NCBI GenBank assembly: GCA_026874595.1
Contig: JAPPUL010000084.1
Location: forward strand, 784,356 to 848,355
Direction of reading: 5' to 3'
From: Sipunculus nudus
Taxonomy: Eukaryota > Annelida > Sipuncula > Golfingiida > Sipunculidae
DNA length: 64,000 nucleotides
Part shown: positions 38,054-47,071 of the stretch, in pieces
Layout: the number at the start of each line of letters is the position of its first letter
Position numbering within the stretch: the first letter of the stretch is position 1
Notes under the pieces: model-generated
What the model was told of the DNA's origin: nothing
Database searches by the model: none
What the model saw: the letters and a program-made list of their open reading frames with translations, nothing else
Program-made: the position numbers and the translations under genes

Positions 38054-39359
38054 CTTAACAGATTGGGCTAGTGTTCCTTCATATAGTGGCAAACTAGACG
38101 GACAAGGCAAGAAGCTAATAATAAAGTCGTTTAAAGCGGATGCAAGAGGATTAATAAAAGCTATAGGGGAAGGTGGAGAGGTGAAGGATCTTAATATAGA
38201 GCTTGGAGGGGATGTTACTTTTGAAGTGGCCCTTGATATAAGCTACGGAGAGAAAGACGAAGCGGGGATACTTGCAGGTACAAACAAGGGGAAGATAGAA
38301 GGGGTAAAGGTTTCAGGGGGAGGACAGATAAAGCGAGTAAAAATAGGGAAGAATGTATCTGATACGACAGGGGGACTTATAGGAAAGAATGAGAAGACAG
38401 GACATATATCAAACAGTTCTTCAGAGCTCATGATTGAGGGTGAATACTATGTAGGGGGATTAGTTGCATTGAATATGGGAGGAACAATAGAAGGGAGCTA
38501 TGCAAAAGGGGCAGTTAGAACGACTGGAGAATACTCATATATAGGTGGTCTTGTTGGATATAACTGGGATGGGAGTAAAATAGAAGGGAGCTATGCGGAG
38601 GGGTCAGTTTATGCAGATGGAAGATTTGCAAGAGCGGGTGGGCTAATTGGGCATAATAATGGGAGAATAGAAGGAAGCCATGCAAAAGGGTCAGTTACAA
38701 CAACTAAAAAGTACTCATATGCAGGCGGACTTGTTGGATATAGCTGGGATCGTAGTAAAATAGAAGGGAGCTATGCAACAGGGGATGTAATTGGGTATGA
38801 TGCAGGCGGGCTTGTAGGATGGAATAGGGCAGGAGCTATAACAAAAAGTGGAGCAACAGGGGATGTAAGTGGCTATTATGCGGGAGGACTTGTTGGAGAG
38901 AACTTTTTAGATGGGAGTATAAAAAACAGCTATGCAAAAGGCAATGTATCTGGCTACTATATAGGAGGACTTGTTGGACAGAATGACAGCATAATAGAAA
39001 ACAGTTATGCAACCGGTAATGTGAGTGCATCTGTAAGTAGATCAAGAGCAGGGGGACTTATTGGCCAAAATCGGTTTGACGGCAAAATAAAAAACAGCTA
39101 TGCAAAAGGCAATGTATCTAACTACTATTCATATACAGGCGAACTGATAGGAGAGAACTTTTCAAAGAACAATATAGAAAACAGTTTCTGTTTGGCCAGG
39201 TCTGGACTTAATCCGATTGGGAACGGATATGCCTCAGGGGTAAGAGAGATAGCAACAGCGGCAATTACAGACACAACGTTTACTAATGCAGGCTGGTCAA
39301 AAGATGTGTGGAAGAATTTGGTAGCGGGCCAGTGGCCAAAGCTTAAATGGCAGCCGTAG
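37860..39359 (+). CDS. GLUG-repeat lipoprotein, subfamily B
   Basis: 499 aa. Lipobox LGIGC at residue 20; hydrophilic linker; head domain with AKLIANESFVLKSD and LDGQGKKLIIKSFKA; then about nine GLUG repeats (GGLVALNMGGTIEGSYAKG, GGLVGYNWDGSKIEGSYAEG, GGLVGQNDSIIENSYATG). A conserved tail includes NSFCLARSGLNPIGNG, with a single cysteine, and closes GQWPKLKWQP. These repeats fold as right-handed beta-helices in known relatives. Presumed outer-surface location; ligand unknown. The downstream spacer is expanded into the 29-bp array. The 5' end is duplicated upstream. Confidence 0.83.
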   Translation: MQNMYLILILTLMVLGIGCSTDNMEYLGLRGEQDRQGGQGEQMPQEQFRAKLIANESFVLKSDIILTDWASVPSYSGKLDGQGKKLIIKSFKADARGLIKAIGEGGEVKDLNIELGGDVTFEVALDISYGEKDEAGILAGTNKGKIEGVKVSGGGQIKRVKIGKNVSDTTGGLIGKNEKTGHISNSSSELMIEGEYYVGGLVALNMGGTIEGSYAKGAVRTTGEYSYIGGLVGYNWDGSKIEGSYAEGSVYADGRFARAGGLIGHNNGRIEGSHAKGSVTTTKKYSYAGGLVGYSWDRSKIEGSYATGDVIGYDAGGLVGWNRAGAITKSGATGDVSGYYAGGLVGENFLDGSIKNSYAKGNVSGYYIGGLVGQNDSIIENSYATGNVSASVSRSRAGGLIGQNRFDGKIKNSYAKGNVSNYYSYTGELIGENFSKNNIENSFCLARSGLNPIGNGYASGVREIATAAITDTTFTNAGWSKDVWKNLVAGQWPKLKWQP

Positions 39360-39362
39360 GCT

Positions 39363-40610
39363 TACAAAGACGCAGGACATAAAGTCATAGGACAAAAGAC
39401 GCAGGGCATAAAGTCATAGGGCAAAAGCCATAGAGCATAAAGTCATAGGACAAAAGACGCAGGGCATAAAGTCATAGGACAAAAGACGCAGGGCATAAAG
39501 TCATAGGACAAAAGACACAGGGCATAAAGTCATAGGACAAAAGACACAGGGCATAAAGTCATAGGACAAAAGACGCAGGACACAAAGTCATAGGGCAAAA
39601 GCCATAGAGCATAAAGTCATAGGGCAAAAGCCATAGAGCATAAAGTCATAGGACAAAAGCCATAGAGCATAAAGTCATAGGACAAAAGCCATAGAGCATA
39701 AAGTCATAGGACAAAAGACGCAGGGCATAAAGTCATAGGACAAAAGACGCAGGGCATAAAGTCATAGGGCAAAAGACGCAGGACACAAAGTCATAGGACA
39801 AAAGACGCAGGGCATAAAGTCATAGGGCAAAAGACGCAGGGCATAAAGTCATAGGGCAAAAGACACAGGGCATAAAGTCATAGGACAAAAGACGCAGGGC
39901 ATAAAGTCATAGGGCAAAAGACGCAGGACATAAAGTCATAGGACAAAAGACACAGGGCATAAAGTCATAGGGCAAAAGACGCAGGACACAAAGTCATAGG
40001 GCAAAAGACGCAGGACACAAAGTCATAGGGCATATAGCCACAGGACACAAAGTCATAGGGCATATAGCCACAGGACACAAAGTCATAGGGCAAAAGCCAT
40101 AGAGCATAAAGTCATAGGACAAAAGACACAGGACATAAAGTCATAGGACAAAAGACACAGGGCATAAAGTCATAGGGCAAAAGACACAGGACATAAAGTC
40201 ATAGGGCATATAGCCATAGAGCATAAAGTCATAGGACAAAAGACGCAGGGCATAAAGTCATAGGGCAAAAGACACAGGGCATAAAGTCATAGGACAAAAG
40301 ACGCAGGGCATAAAGTCATAGGGCAAAAGCCGCAGGACATAAAGTCATAGGACAAAAGACGCAGGGCATAAAGTCATAGGGCAAAAGCCATAGAGCATAA
40401 AGTCATAGGACAAAAGACGCAGGACATAAAGTCATAGGGCAAAAGACACAGGGCATAAAGTCATAGGGCAAAAGACGCAGGACATAAAGTCATAGGGCAA
40501 AAGACACAGGGCATAAAGTCATAGGGCAAAAGACGCAGGACATAAAGTCATAGGACAAAAGCCATAGAGCATAAAGTCATAGAGCAAAAGACGCAGGACA
40601 TAAAGTCATA
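39363..40610. repeat. 43-copy 29-bp minisatellite
   Basis: The unit is a dimer of related halves: gcataaagtcatagg (15 bp, nearly invariant; I counted 43 occurrences of its aaagtcata core) and acaaaagacgcagg (14 bp, variable as caaaagacacagg, caaaagccatagag or catatagccacagg). 29 is not a multiple of 3 and each half has stop codons, so it is not coding. There are no unique spacers, so it is not a CRISPR. Shorter forms of the same words (cataaagccgcagg, gcataaaaccatagg) follow the GLUG genes at 46720 and 48385, suggesting the array grew from a shared 3' untranslated sequence. Confidence 0.95.
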
Positions 40611-41145
40611 CCCCATATACCATGACATAGAATATACTAGGCATCCTTTTTTAACTTAAAAGGGCTCTTCTATTTCTACTAATCCGATAATATTACCCTT
40701 CGATTATTACCTCTAAAACAATGTGTAACTAAAAGCTAAATCTACACCATGCCACCATATCGACCATTCATAACAACCTCTGCCCTTTCCTTGCCTCTTC
40801 ACTCCACAGAAAATATAAGCCTATTTATACCCCCACAAACTGCTTCAAATACTTAAACATATATTCTCTCCTAAAGTGTTCAATATATTTAGTAGATGTT
40901 CGAAATATTAAAATGTATTTATTACCTTTAGGTTTATAGCCTCTTTTAGGTTTATAGCCTCTTTTAGGTTTATAGCCTCTTTTATTTAAAAAAATATTGC
41001 GACATAAAATACAGTTTAATTTATAATTGCATTTAATAAGAATTTGATAAGAATTTAAAATAATTGGGATATTAACCCCATTGTGATAGTATATATATTA
41101 TAATGCAATTGTTTTCTTATTTTCTAATATAGTGAGTTCATAAAT
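40611..41145. other. Spacer between the 29-bp array and the next GLUG gene
   Basis: No gene is seen. At 40638-40665 a decayed version of the GLUG hairpin (ctaggcatcc, then ttttttaacttaaaaggg) is present. An 18-bp unit, ttaggtttatagcctctt, occurs three times at 40928-40982. The region before the ATG at 41146 is AT-rich with only a weak GTGAG ribosome site. Confidence 0.5.
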
Positions 41146-42585
41146 ATGACAAAAGTCTTTCTAATAACCCTTTTACTTATAACTTCTATATTATCAGCTT
41201 CTTGTGGTGAGGTCAATACTATTCATTTCCCAGGAGACCTCCTTGAACAAGAAGATGATACTACATGTAAAGAGAAATCCTTAAGCCCAATAAAAGATGA
41301 GCAAGGCTTGATAGATATGAAAGAAGATGGTCAGTACTGTTTAATAGCAGATTTAACGATAAACGAATGGGACGAAAAACAACAGCCTTTTACAGGTACA
41401 TTTTATGGGAGCGATAGTAAAGGGAACAGGCATACAATAACGATAGGCAAAATAGAAGGAAACTCATTTATACAGCAAATAGCCAATAATGCAACTTTTA
41501 AGAACGTAAATATAAATATAGGCAATATAGAACCTGGAACGACGGGCGGTAACGTAGGAGCGCTTGCAAGATTAAACTACGGAACTATTGAAAACGTTAC
41601 ACTAACTGTGAAGGATAAAATTAGTTCTTATAGCAATATAGGCGGCTTGGTTGCAGTAAACGAAGGCACAATAAACGATGTAACGTCTTCTGGCAATATA
41701 ACATTTAATAATAGTAGTGCTGACAACGTCGGAGGCCTTGTTGGGGAGAACAAAGGAACCATAACAAACGTAACGTCTTCTGGCAATATCACATTTGAAA
41801 CTAATAGTAAGGCTACTGACGTCGGAGGCCTTGTTGGGGAGAACAAAGGAACCATAACAAACGTAAAGCGTTCTGGCAATATAACATTTAATAATAGTAG
41901 TGCTGACAACGTCGGAGGCCTTGTTGGGCTTAATAATCCGATAAATAATAACACAACAAGCATCAGTAAGGCTTCTGTTACCAGTAGGAAAATAGATATT
42001 CGCTCAGGAGATGTTAGTGTGGGAGGACTTGTTGGACAAACCAAAGGTGGCAAAATAGAAAAAAGCTATGCTGATATAAATATAGTCTTTGGAGTAGGAA
42101 GTAATATAAGGATAGGTGGCTTTGTAGGAACCCAAGGAGATAGCGGGGCGACTGGAGGAAGAATAGAGAATTGCTATTCAGCTGGGCAACTGGAGATAAA
42201 CTCAATGGTTGCAGGAAACACCCGTCTAGGTGGGTTTGTAGGATGGCAAACAGCAGGAGCTATATACTCGAGCTATACTCGTAACACGCTTGTTGACAAG
42301 AACATGCTTAATACTATTAGTGGATCCCTAGGCCATTTTGGAGGACAGGCTTATCAAAATCAAAGCGCATCTGCTTATGGTGGTATAACCTCATCCTCTT
42401 ATTATCGTACAATACACACAAGTATAACAGAACCTGTTGGGTATCCCCAACTGCAGTACGGAAAACCAAATAATGTGCAAGTGGATGCTAATGGCAAGCC
42501 TGACTCAGGTACAAGTTGGTCTCTTGACATAAAGATATGGAATATTACACCCGGCCTGTGGCCAACGCTTTTGTGGCAGCCGTAG
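41146..42585 (+). CDS. GLUG-repeat lipoprotein, subfamily A
   Basis: 479 aa. Signal LLLITSILSASC; head with EVNTIHFPGDLLEQ closely matching the 35595 protein (LNTIHFPGDLLQ), so the two are paralogues. GLUG repeats from about residue 160: GGLVAVNEGTINDVTSSGNI, then three near-identical copies of GGLVGENKGTITNV type with NITFNNSSADNVGG. At DNA level the 41700-41930 segment consists of three copies of a roughly 110-bp unit. The C-terminus has its own region (SSYYRTIHTSITEPVG) and ends LWPTLLWQP. Function unknown. Confidence 0.82.
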   Translation: MTKVFLITLLLITSILSASCGEVNTIHFPGDLLEQEDDTTCKEKSLSPIKDEQGLIDMKEDGQYCLIADLTINEWDEKQQPFTGTFYGSDSKGNRHTITIGKIEGNSFIQQIANNATFKNVNINIGNIEPGTTGGNVGALARLNYGTIENVTLTVKDKISSYSNIGGLVAVNEGTINDVTSSGNITFNNSSADNVGGLVGENKGTITNVTSSGNITFETNSKATDVGGLVGENKGTITNVKRSGNITFNNSSADNVGGLVGLNNPINNNTTSISKASVTSRKIDIRSGDVSVGGLVGQTKGGKIEKSYADINIVFGVGSNIRIGGFVGTQGDSGATGGRIENCYSAGQLEINSMVAGNTRLGGFVGWQTAGAIYSSYTRNTLVDKNMLNTISGSLGHFGGQAYQNQSASAYGGITSSSYYRTIHTSITEPVGYPQLQYGKPNNVQVDANGKPDSGTSWSLDIKIWNITPGLWPTLLWQP

Positions 42586-42599
42586 GTTTATATAAAACG

Positions 42600-42808
42600 A
42601 TAGGATAGCATACCAAAGTATCTAGTATATCTTTTTTTACCTTTTTTTACCTTTTTTTACCTTTTTTTCTTTGCATTATGAAATAGCCTTAATCCCTATT
42701 ATGTATATAATACAGTGCGTTTGTTGGCTAAACCTCAAAGATAATGCACTTGCCTTATAATACATAAGTATCTAATATATAGTAATATAACAACGAGGAG
42801 GATTAAAG
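42600..42808. repeat. Duplicated leader of GLUG genes (copy 1; copy 2 at about 44003-44183)
   Basis: About 180 bp upstream of the 42809 gene recur, with only a few differences, upstream of the 44184 gene: ccaaagtatctagtatatc, a run of ctttttttac units (four in copy 1, fewer in copy 2), gtgcgtttgttggctaaacc, cttgccttataatacataag, and acgaggaggattaaa before the ATG. Each includes a TATAAT-like box and a strong GAGGAGG site. The 42809 and 44184 genes thus arose by duplication that took the promoter along, and are probably expressed alike. Confidence 0.85.
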
Positions 42809-43984
42809 ATGAAAAACATGTATTTAATACTAATCTTAGCTATTACGATGATGGGGCTTGGCTGTGCTAATACGGACGGAACAGAAGTTCCCCGCCAGGA
42901 AGGGTCAGGCAAACAAAAGCCAGCAGAACCAGAAGGACAAGGAACAGCAGGACCAGAAGGACAAGGAACAGCAGGACCAGAAGGACAAGGAACAGCAGGA
43001 CCAGAAGGACAAGGAACAGCAGGACCAAAGCAAACGTTAACACCGCAGCAGGAGTTTAGGGAAAAGCTTGTGGCTCATGAGAGTTTTTCTTTAACAAACG
43101 ACCTTACATTAGAGAGGTGGGAGATGGTTTTGGAGTATAGAGGGAAGCTGGATGGGAAAGACAAGAAGCTAATAATAAAGTCGTTTAAAGCTGGAGCGCA
43201 AGGGTTAATAAGCGAGATAGCACAAAAGGGAGAGGTAAAAGATCTGACTATAGAGCTTCAAGCGGATTTCGCAACGGGTACAGATGCAGGCCCAGCGGGA
43301 GTACTTGCAGCAGTAAACAAAGGAAAAGTAGAAGGAGTAAAAATAACATCAACAGGGACTGTAAAAGTAAAAAGCGAAAATACTAATGCTGGCTCAAGCA
43401 CAGGTGGACTTATAGGAAAGAACGAAGGAAGCGTAACAAAGTGCTCATCATCGGTTGCGGTTGAAGGAAGATTAGCTGCAGGTGGTCTTGTTGGAAATAA
43501 TCAAGGAGAGATAAAAGAAAGCTATGCAACTGGTAATGTATCTAGTGTATCTAGGGATTCAGATGCAGGTGGTCTTGTTGGAAAGAATATTGGCCCACAA
43601 TCCAAAATAGAAAACAGCTATTATACAAGTGGAAATGTTGAAGGAACAACCCGTGTCGGCGGGCTTATTGGACATAATACCGGGGAAATAAACAAGTGTT
43701 ATTCAAATGCACAAGAAGTAAAATCAACTCAAGCTCAGGATAAGCTTGGTAGATTCGCTGGTTATAACATGCACATGATAAGCAATAGTTTCGTAATGGC
43801 AATAATGTCTCTAACAAAAGATATAGGTTCGGGAAAATCTAATGGCGTAACGACAATAGCCGATATTACAGATATTACAACAGCTACATTTACTGATTGG
43901 GCCGAAGAAAAAGACGCCGACGGTAAAGCCGTCTGGGAGATTGAAAAAGGCAAGTGGCCAAAGCTTAAAAACAATCCTGAATAA
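42809..43984 (+). CDS. GLUG-repeat lipoprotein with Gly/Pro octapeptide linker, subfamily B
   Basis: 391 aa. Lipobox MGLGC; then four perfect EGQGTAGP octapeptides (24-bp DNA unit at about 42928-43023) forming a flexible linker from the lipid anchor. The head domain (FREKLVAHESFSLTNDLTLERWEM, written here across the LVAHESF core) nearly equals the second head of the 44184 protein. About four GLUG repeats follow (GGLIGKNEGSVTKCSSS, GGLVGNNQGEIKESYATG). Shorter than its paralogues. Ends KGKWPKLKNNPE instead of the usual KWQP. The linker length could vary by slippage in 24-bp steps without frame loss. Confidence 0.83.
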   Translation: MKNMYLILILAITMMGLGCANTDGTEVPRQEGSGKQKPAEPEGQGTAGPEGQGTAGPEGQGTAGPEGQGTAGPKQTLTPQQEFREKLVAHESFSLTNDLTLERWEMVLEYRGKLDGKDKKLIIKSFKAGAQGLISEIAQKGEVKDLTIELQADFATGTDAGPAGVLAAVNKGKVEGVKITSTGTVKVKSENTNAGSSTGGLIGKNEGSVTKCSSSVAVEGRLAAGGLVGNNQGEIKESYATGNVSSVSRDSDAGGLVGKNIGPQSKIENSYYTSGNVEGTTRVGGLIGHNTGEINKCYSNAQEVKSTQAQDKLGRFAGYNMHMISNSFVMAIMSLTKDIGSGKSNGVTTIADITDITTATFTDWAEEKDADGKAVWEIEKGKWPKLKNNPE

Positions 43985-44183
43985 TAGACAGCCATAGACT
44001 AACCATACCAAAGTATCTAGTATATCTTTTTTTACCTTTTTTTCTTTGCATTATGAAATAGCCTTAATCCCTATTATGTATATAATACAGTGCGTTTGTT
44101 GGCTAAACCTCAAAGATAATACACTTGCCTTATAATACATAAGTATCTAGTATGTATTAATATATCAACGAGGAGGATTAAAA

Positions 44184-46715
44184 ATGAAAAACATGTATTT
44201 ACTAATCTTATCGATTATGGTGCTGGTTAGTTGTACAACGGACAACATCGAGTACTTAGGACTGACGGGGCCGCAGGATAGGCAAGCGGGAGAAGGGCAG
44301 GCAATGAGTCAAGATCAGTTCAAGGCAAAGCTTAAAGCAAACGAGAGTTTTGTTTTAACTAACGATCTTACCTTAGAGGACTGGGAGAGCATAAGAACTG
44401 ATTTTATCGGGACTTTAGATGGGGGAGGTCATAAGATAACAATAAAGTCATTTAAGAGCGGCTCGGTTGGGCTACTAAATAAATTAGGAGCAGGTGGAAA
44501 GATAAAAGATCTGACTTTAGAGCTTGACACAACGCTTCAGCTTAGTAACAAATATGGAGGGGTTTTAGCGGCTTACAACTCAGGGCTTATAGAAAGGGTT
44601 AAAATAATCGGCGCTGGGAAAATAATTCATACTAGCGCACAAGGTGGAATAGGCGGACTTGTTGGAAAGAACGAGGCAGCTGGCAGGATAAAGCAATCTT
44701 CATCATCTGTTGGGCTTGAGGGCGAGGTACCGGCTGGAGGGCTTGTTGGAGAGAACGAGGGAGGTATAGAAGAAAGCTATTCAACGGGAGATGTTGTAGG
44801 AATGACGTGGATAGGAGGCTTTGCGGGAGTTAATAAAGGGGATATAAAAAACAGCTATTCAACGGGATCGGTTAGAGGGAAAGGAGCTTATCAGCGGGTA
44901 GGCGGGTTTGTTGGATACATAAGAGGAGTTATAGAGAATTGCTATTCCCGAGCAGAAAATGTAGAAGGAGCTGGAGTTGATGTAGCTGTTGGGCGGTTTG
45001 CGGGAGAGATAGAAGGTGTTAGCTCAGAGACGGGAGTGGATTATAGCAATAAACTAAAAAACAATTTTGTAATGGAAATATCGTCGCCAACAAAGGATAT
45101 TGGGATAGGAAGCTCATCTTTGCTAAGGGCATTAAAGACAGAAGAGATGAGGGCAACTACATTTAGTTCTAAAGGCTGGTCAGACGCTGTGTGGATATTT
45201 GGACCAAAGAAGTGGCCAGAATTTGTATGGCAAAGTGATGTAGGAAGTCCTGGAGTAGGACCTATAAAGCCTAAAGAGATGACTCAAAAGGAGTTTAGGG
45301 AAAAGCTTGTGGCTCATGAGAGTTTTGCATTGACAAACGACCTTACATTAGAGAACTGGGAGATGGTTTTGGAGTATAGAGGGAAGCTGGATGGAAAAGA
45401 CAAGAAGCTAATAATAAAGTCGTTTAAAGGAGCTGATGCCAGAGGGTTAATAAAGGAGATAGGCGAAGGTGGAGGGGTGAAGGATCTTAATATAGAGCTT
45501 AAAGAAGATGTTACTTTTGAAGCGGACCCAGATGCAAGATACGAAGACCCAGACGCAGCAGGATTACTTGCAGCTTTTAACAAAGGGAAGGTAGAAGGGG
45601 TAAAGGTATTCGGCAGTGGCAAAGTAAACCGAGCAAAAAAGAATGTGTGGAATGGGTGGAATACGACAGGGGGACTAATTGGAAAGAATGAAAAGACAGG
45701 CCATGTAAAAGGGAGCTCATCCGAGCTTGTGGTTGAGGGAGAGGACAGTGTCGGCGGTCTGGTTGGATGGAACGAGGGCAAAATAGAAAAAAGCTATGCA
45801 GAAGGAGATGTTAAGGGAAGAAACTATGTCGGCGGTCTCGTTGGATTGAACTGGGGCAGCAGCACTATAACAAACAGCTATGCAACCGGAGCTGTTACGG
45901 GAGAGTACAGTGTCGGCGGTCTGGTTGGATTGAACAGGGGCAGCAGCACTATAACAAACAGCTATGCAGAAGGAGATGTTACGGGCACAGGGAGCAATGT
46001 CGGCGGTCTGGTTGGAAGGAACGGGGGCAAAATAGAAAACAGCTATGCAGAAGGAGATGTTGAGGGAGATTACTATGTCGGCGGTCTGGTTGGATATAAC
46101 TTGGGCGGCACTATAACAAACAGCTATGCAACCGGAGCTGTTGAGGGAGATTACTATGTCGGCGGTCTGGTTGGAGGGAACTGGCGCAGCGCCACTATAA
46201 CAAACAGCTATGCAACCGGAGCTGTTACGGGCACAGGGAGGTATGTCGGCGGTCTGGTTGGAGGGAACGGGGGCACAATAGAAAACAGCTATGCAACCGG
46301 AGCTGTTACGGGCACAGGGAGGTATGTCGGCGGTCTGGTTGGATTTAACTACTGGGACGGCACTATAACAAACAGCTATGCAACCGGAGCTGTTACGGGC
46401 ACAGGGAGCAATGTCGGCGGTCTGGTTGGAGAGAACTGGGGCAAAATAGAAAACAGCTATGCAACCGGAGCTGTTACGGGAAGATACTACGATGTCGGCG
46501 GTCTGGTTGGAGAGAACTGGGGCAGCGGCAAAATAGAAAACAGTTTCTGTTTGGACAGGGGTCTTAATCCAGTCGGAAGCGGAAGTGCTTCAGGAGTAAG
46601 AAAGATAGCAACAGCGGCAATTACAGCAAATACGTTTACTAATGCAGGCTGGTCAAGCTCTGTGTGGAAGAATTTGGTAGCGAGGCAGTGGCCAAAGCTT
46701 GCTTGGCAGCCGTAG
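44184..46715 (+). CDS. Two-module GLUG-repeat lipoprotein, subfamily B
   Basis: 843 aa, the largest of the set. Module 1 (residues 1-350) has the lipobox LVSC, a head (LKANESFVLTNDLTLEDWE), five or six GLUG repeats and a WPEFVWQ end. Module 2 begins at about residue 370 with a second complete head (LVAHESFALTNDLTLENWE) but no signal peptide, then ten very regular 26-residue GLUG repeats (VGGLVGxN, then NSYATGAVTG), and ends RQWPKLAWQP. It is therefore a fusion of two neighbouring paralogues. Repeat DNA (gtcggcggtctggttgga and aacagctatgcaaccggagc) is almost identical across units and shared with the 47072 gene. Confidence 0.85.
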   Translation: MKNMYLLILSIMVLVSCTTDNIEYLGLTGPQDRQAGEGQAMSQDQFKAKLKANESFVLTNDLTLEDWESIRTDFIGTLDGGGHKITIKSFKSGSVGLLNKLGAGGKIKDLTLELDTTLQLSNKYGGVLAAYNSGLIERVKIIGAGKIIHTSAQGGIGGLVGKNEAAGRIKQSSSSVGLEGEVPAGGLVGENEGGIEESYSTGDVVGMTWIGGFAGVNKGDIKNSYSTGSVRGKGAYQRVGGFVGYIRGVIENCYSRAENVEGAGVDVAVGRFAGEIEGVSSETGVDYSNKLKNNFVMEISSPTKDIGIGSSSLLRALKTEEMRATTFSSKGWSDAVWIFGPKKWPEFVWQSDVGSPGVGPIKPKEMTQKEFREKLVAHESFALTNDLTLENWEMVLEYRGKLDGKDKKLIIKSFKGADARGLIKEIGEGGGVKDLNIELKEDVTFEADPDARYEDPDAAGLLAAFNKGKVEGVKVFGSGKVNRAKKNVWNGWNTTGGLIGKNEKTGHVKGSSSELVVEGEDSVGGLVGWNEGKIEKSYAEGDVKGRNYVGGLVGLNWGSSTITNSYATGAVTGEYSVGGLVGLNRGSSTITNSYAEGDVTGTGSNVGGLVGRNGGKIENSYAEGDVEGDYYVGGLVGYNLGGTITNSYATGAVEGDYYVGGLVGGNWRSATITNSYATGAVTGTGRYVGGLVGGNGGTIENSYATGAVTGTGRYVGGLVGFNYWDGTITNSYATGAVTGTGSNVGGLVGENWGKIENSYATGAVTGRYYDVGGLVGENWGSGKIENSFCLDRGLNPVGSGSASGVRKIATAAITANTFTNAGWSSSVWKNLVARQWPKLAWQP

Positions 46716-46776
46716 ACTGGCATAAAGCCGCAGTTACATAAAGCCGTAGGGCATAAAACCATAGGCTGAAAATAAT

Positions 46777-46817
46777 ATAGTAGGCATTTTTTTATAAGTT
46801 AAAAAGGTGCTTACTAT
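46777..46817. terminator. Hairpin after the two-module GLUG gene
   Basis: Same element as at 37308: ATAGTAGGCA, then the 21-nt loop of identical sequence, then TGCTTACTAT (one G-U pair), followed by TTTTATAC. Before it, the spacer has shortened forms of the minisatellite words. The remainder up to 47071 is AT-rich with no gene recognised. Confidence 0.6.
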
Positions 46818-47071
46818 TTTATACTAATACTTTTCTCATATAGAACCCTCCCCTTCAATCTATTGCTAATGCTTTATGCCAACAAGCTATCTTCAATATC
46901 ACTAAGTCTTGACACAAATACAAAGACGAAGACATTAGGAAAGTCAAAAACACTTAAAAATACAAAATAGTTCAAATTTTAATTAAATTTTTGACAATAT
47001 ATATATATTGATATCCTTTATATAAAAAAATCTTACTGTTTTTTATTACAAAATGCGTTATCTTTAATGTT

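Noticed and set aside
39363-40610. Possible CRISPR array (regular 29-bp repeats)
   Set aside because: Units abut directly with no unique spacers, the variable half takes only a few recurring forms and no cas gene is near.
41628-42053. Minus-strand 141-aa reading frame inside a GLUG gene
   Set aside because: A repetitive shadow of the plus-strand repeats with no ribosome site or family similarity; the same holds for other antisense frames in 35-50 kb.
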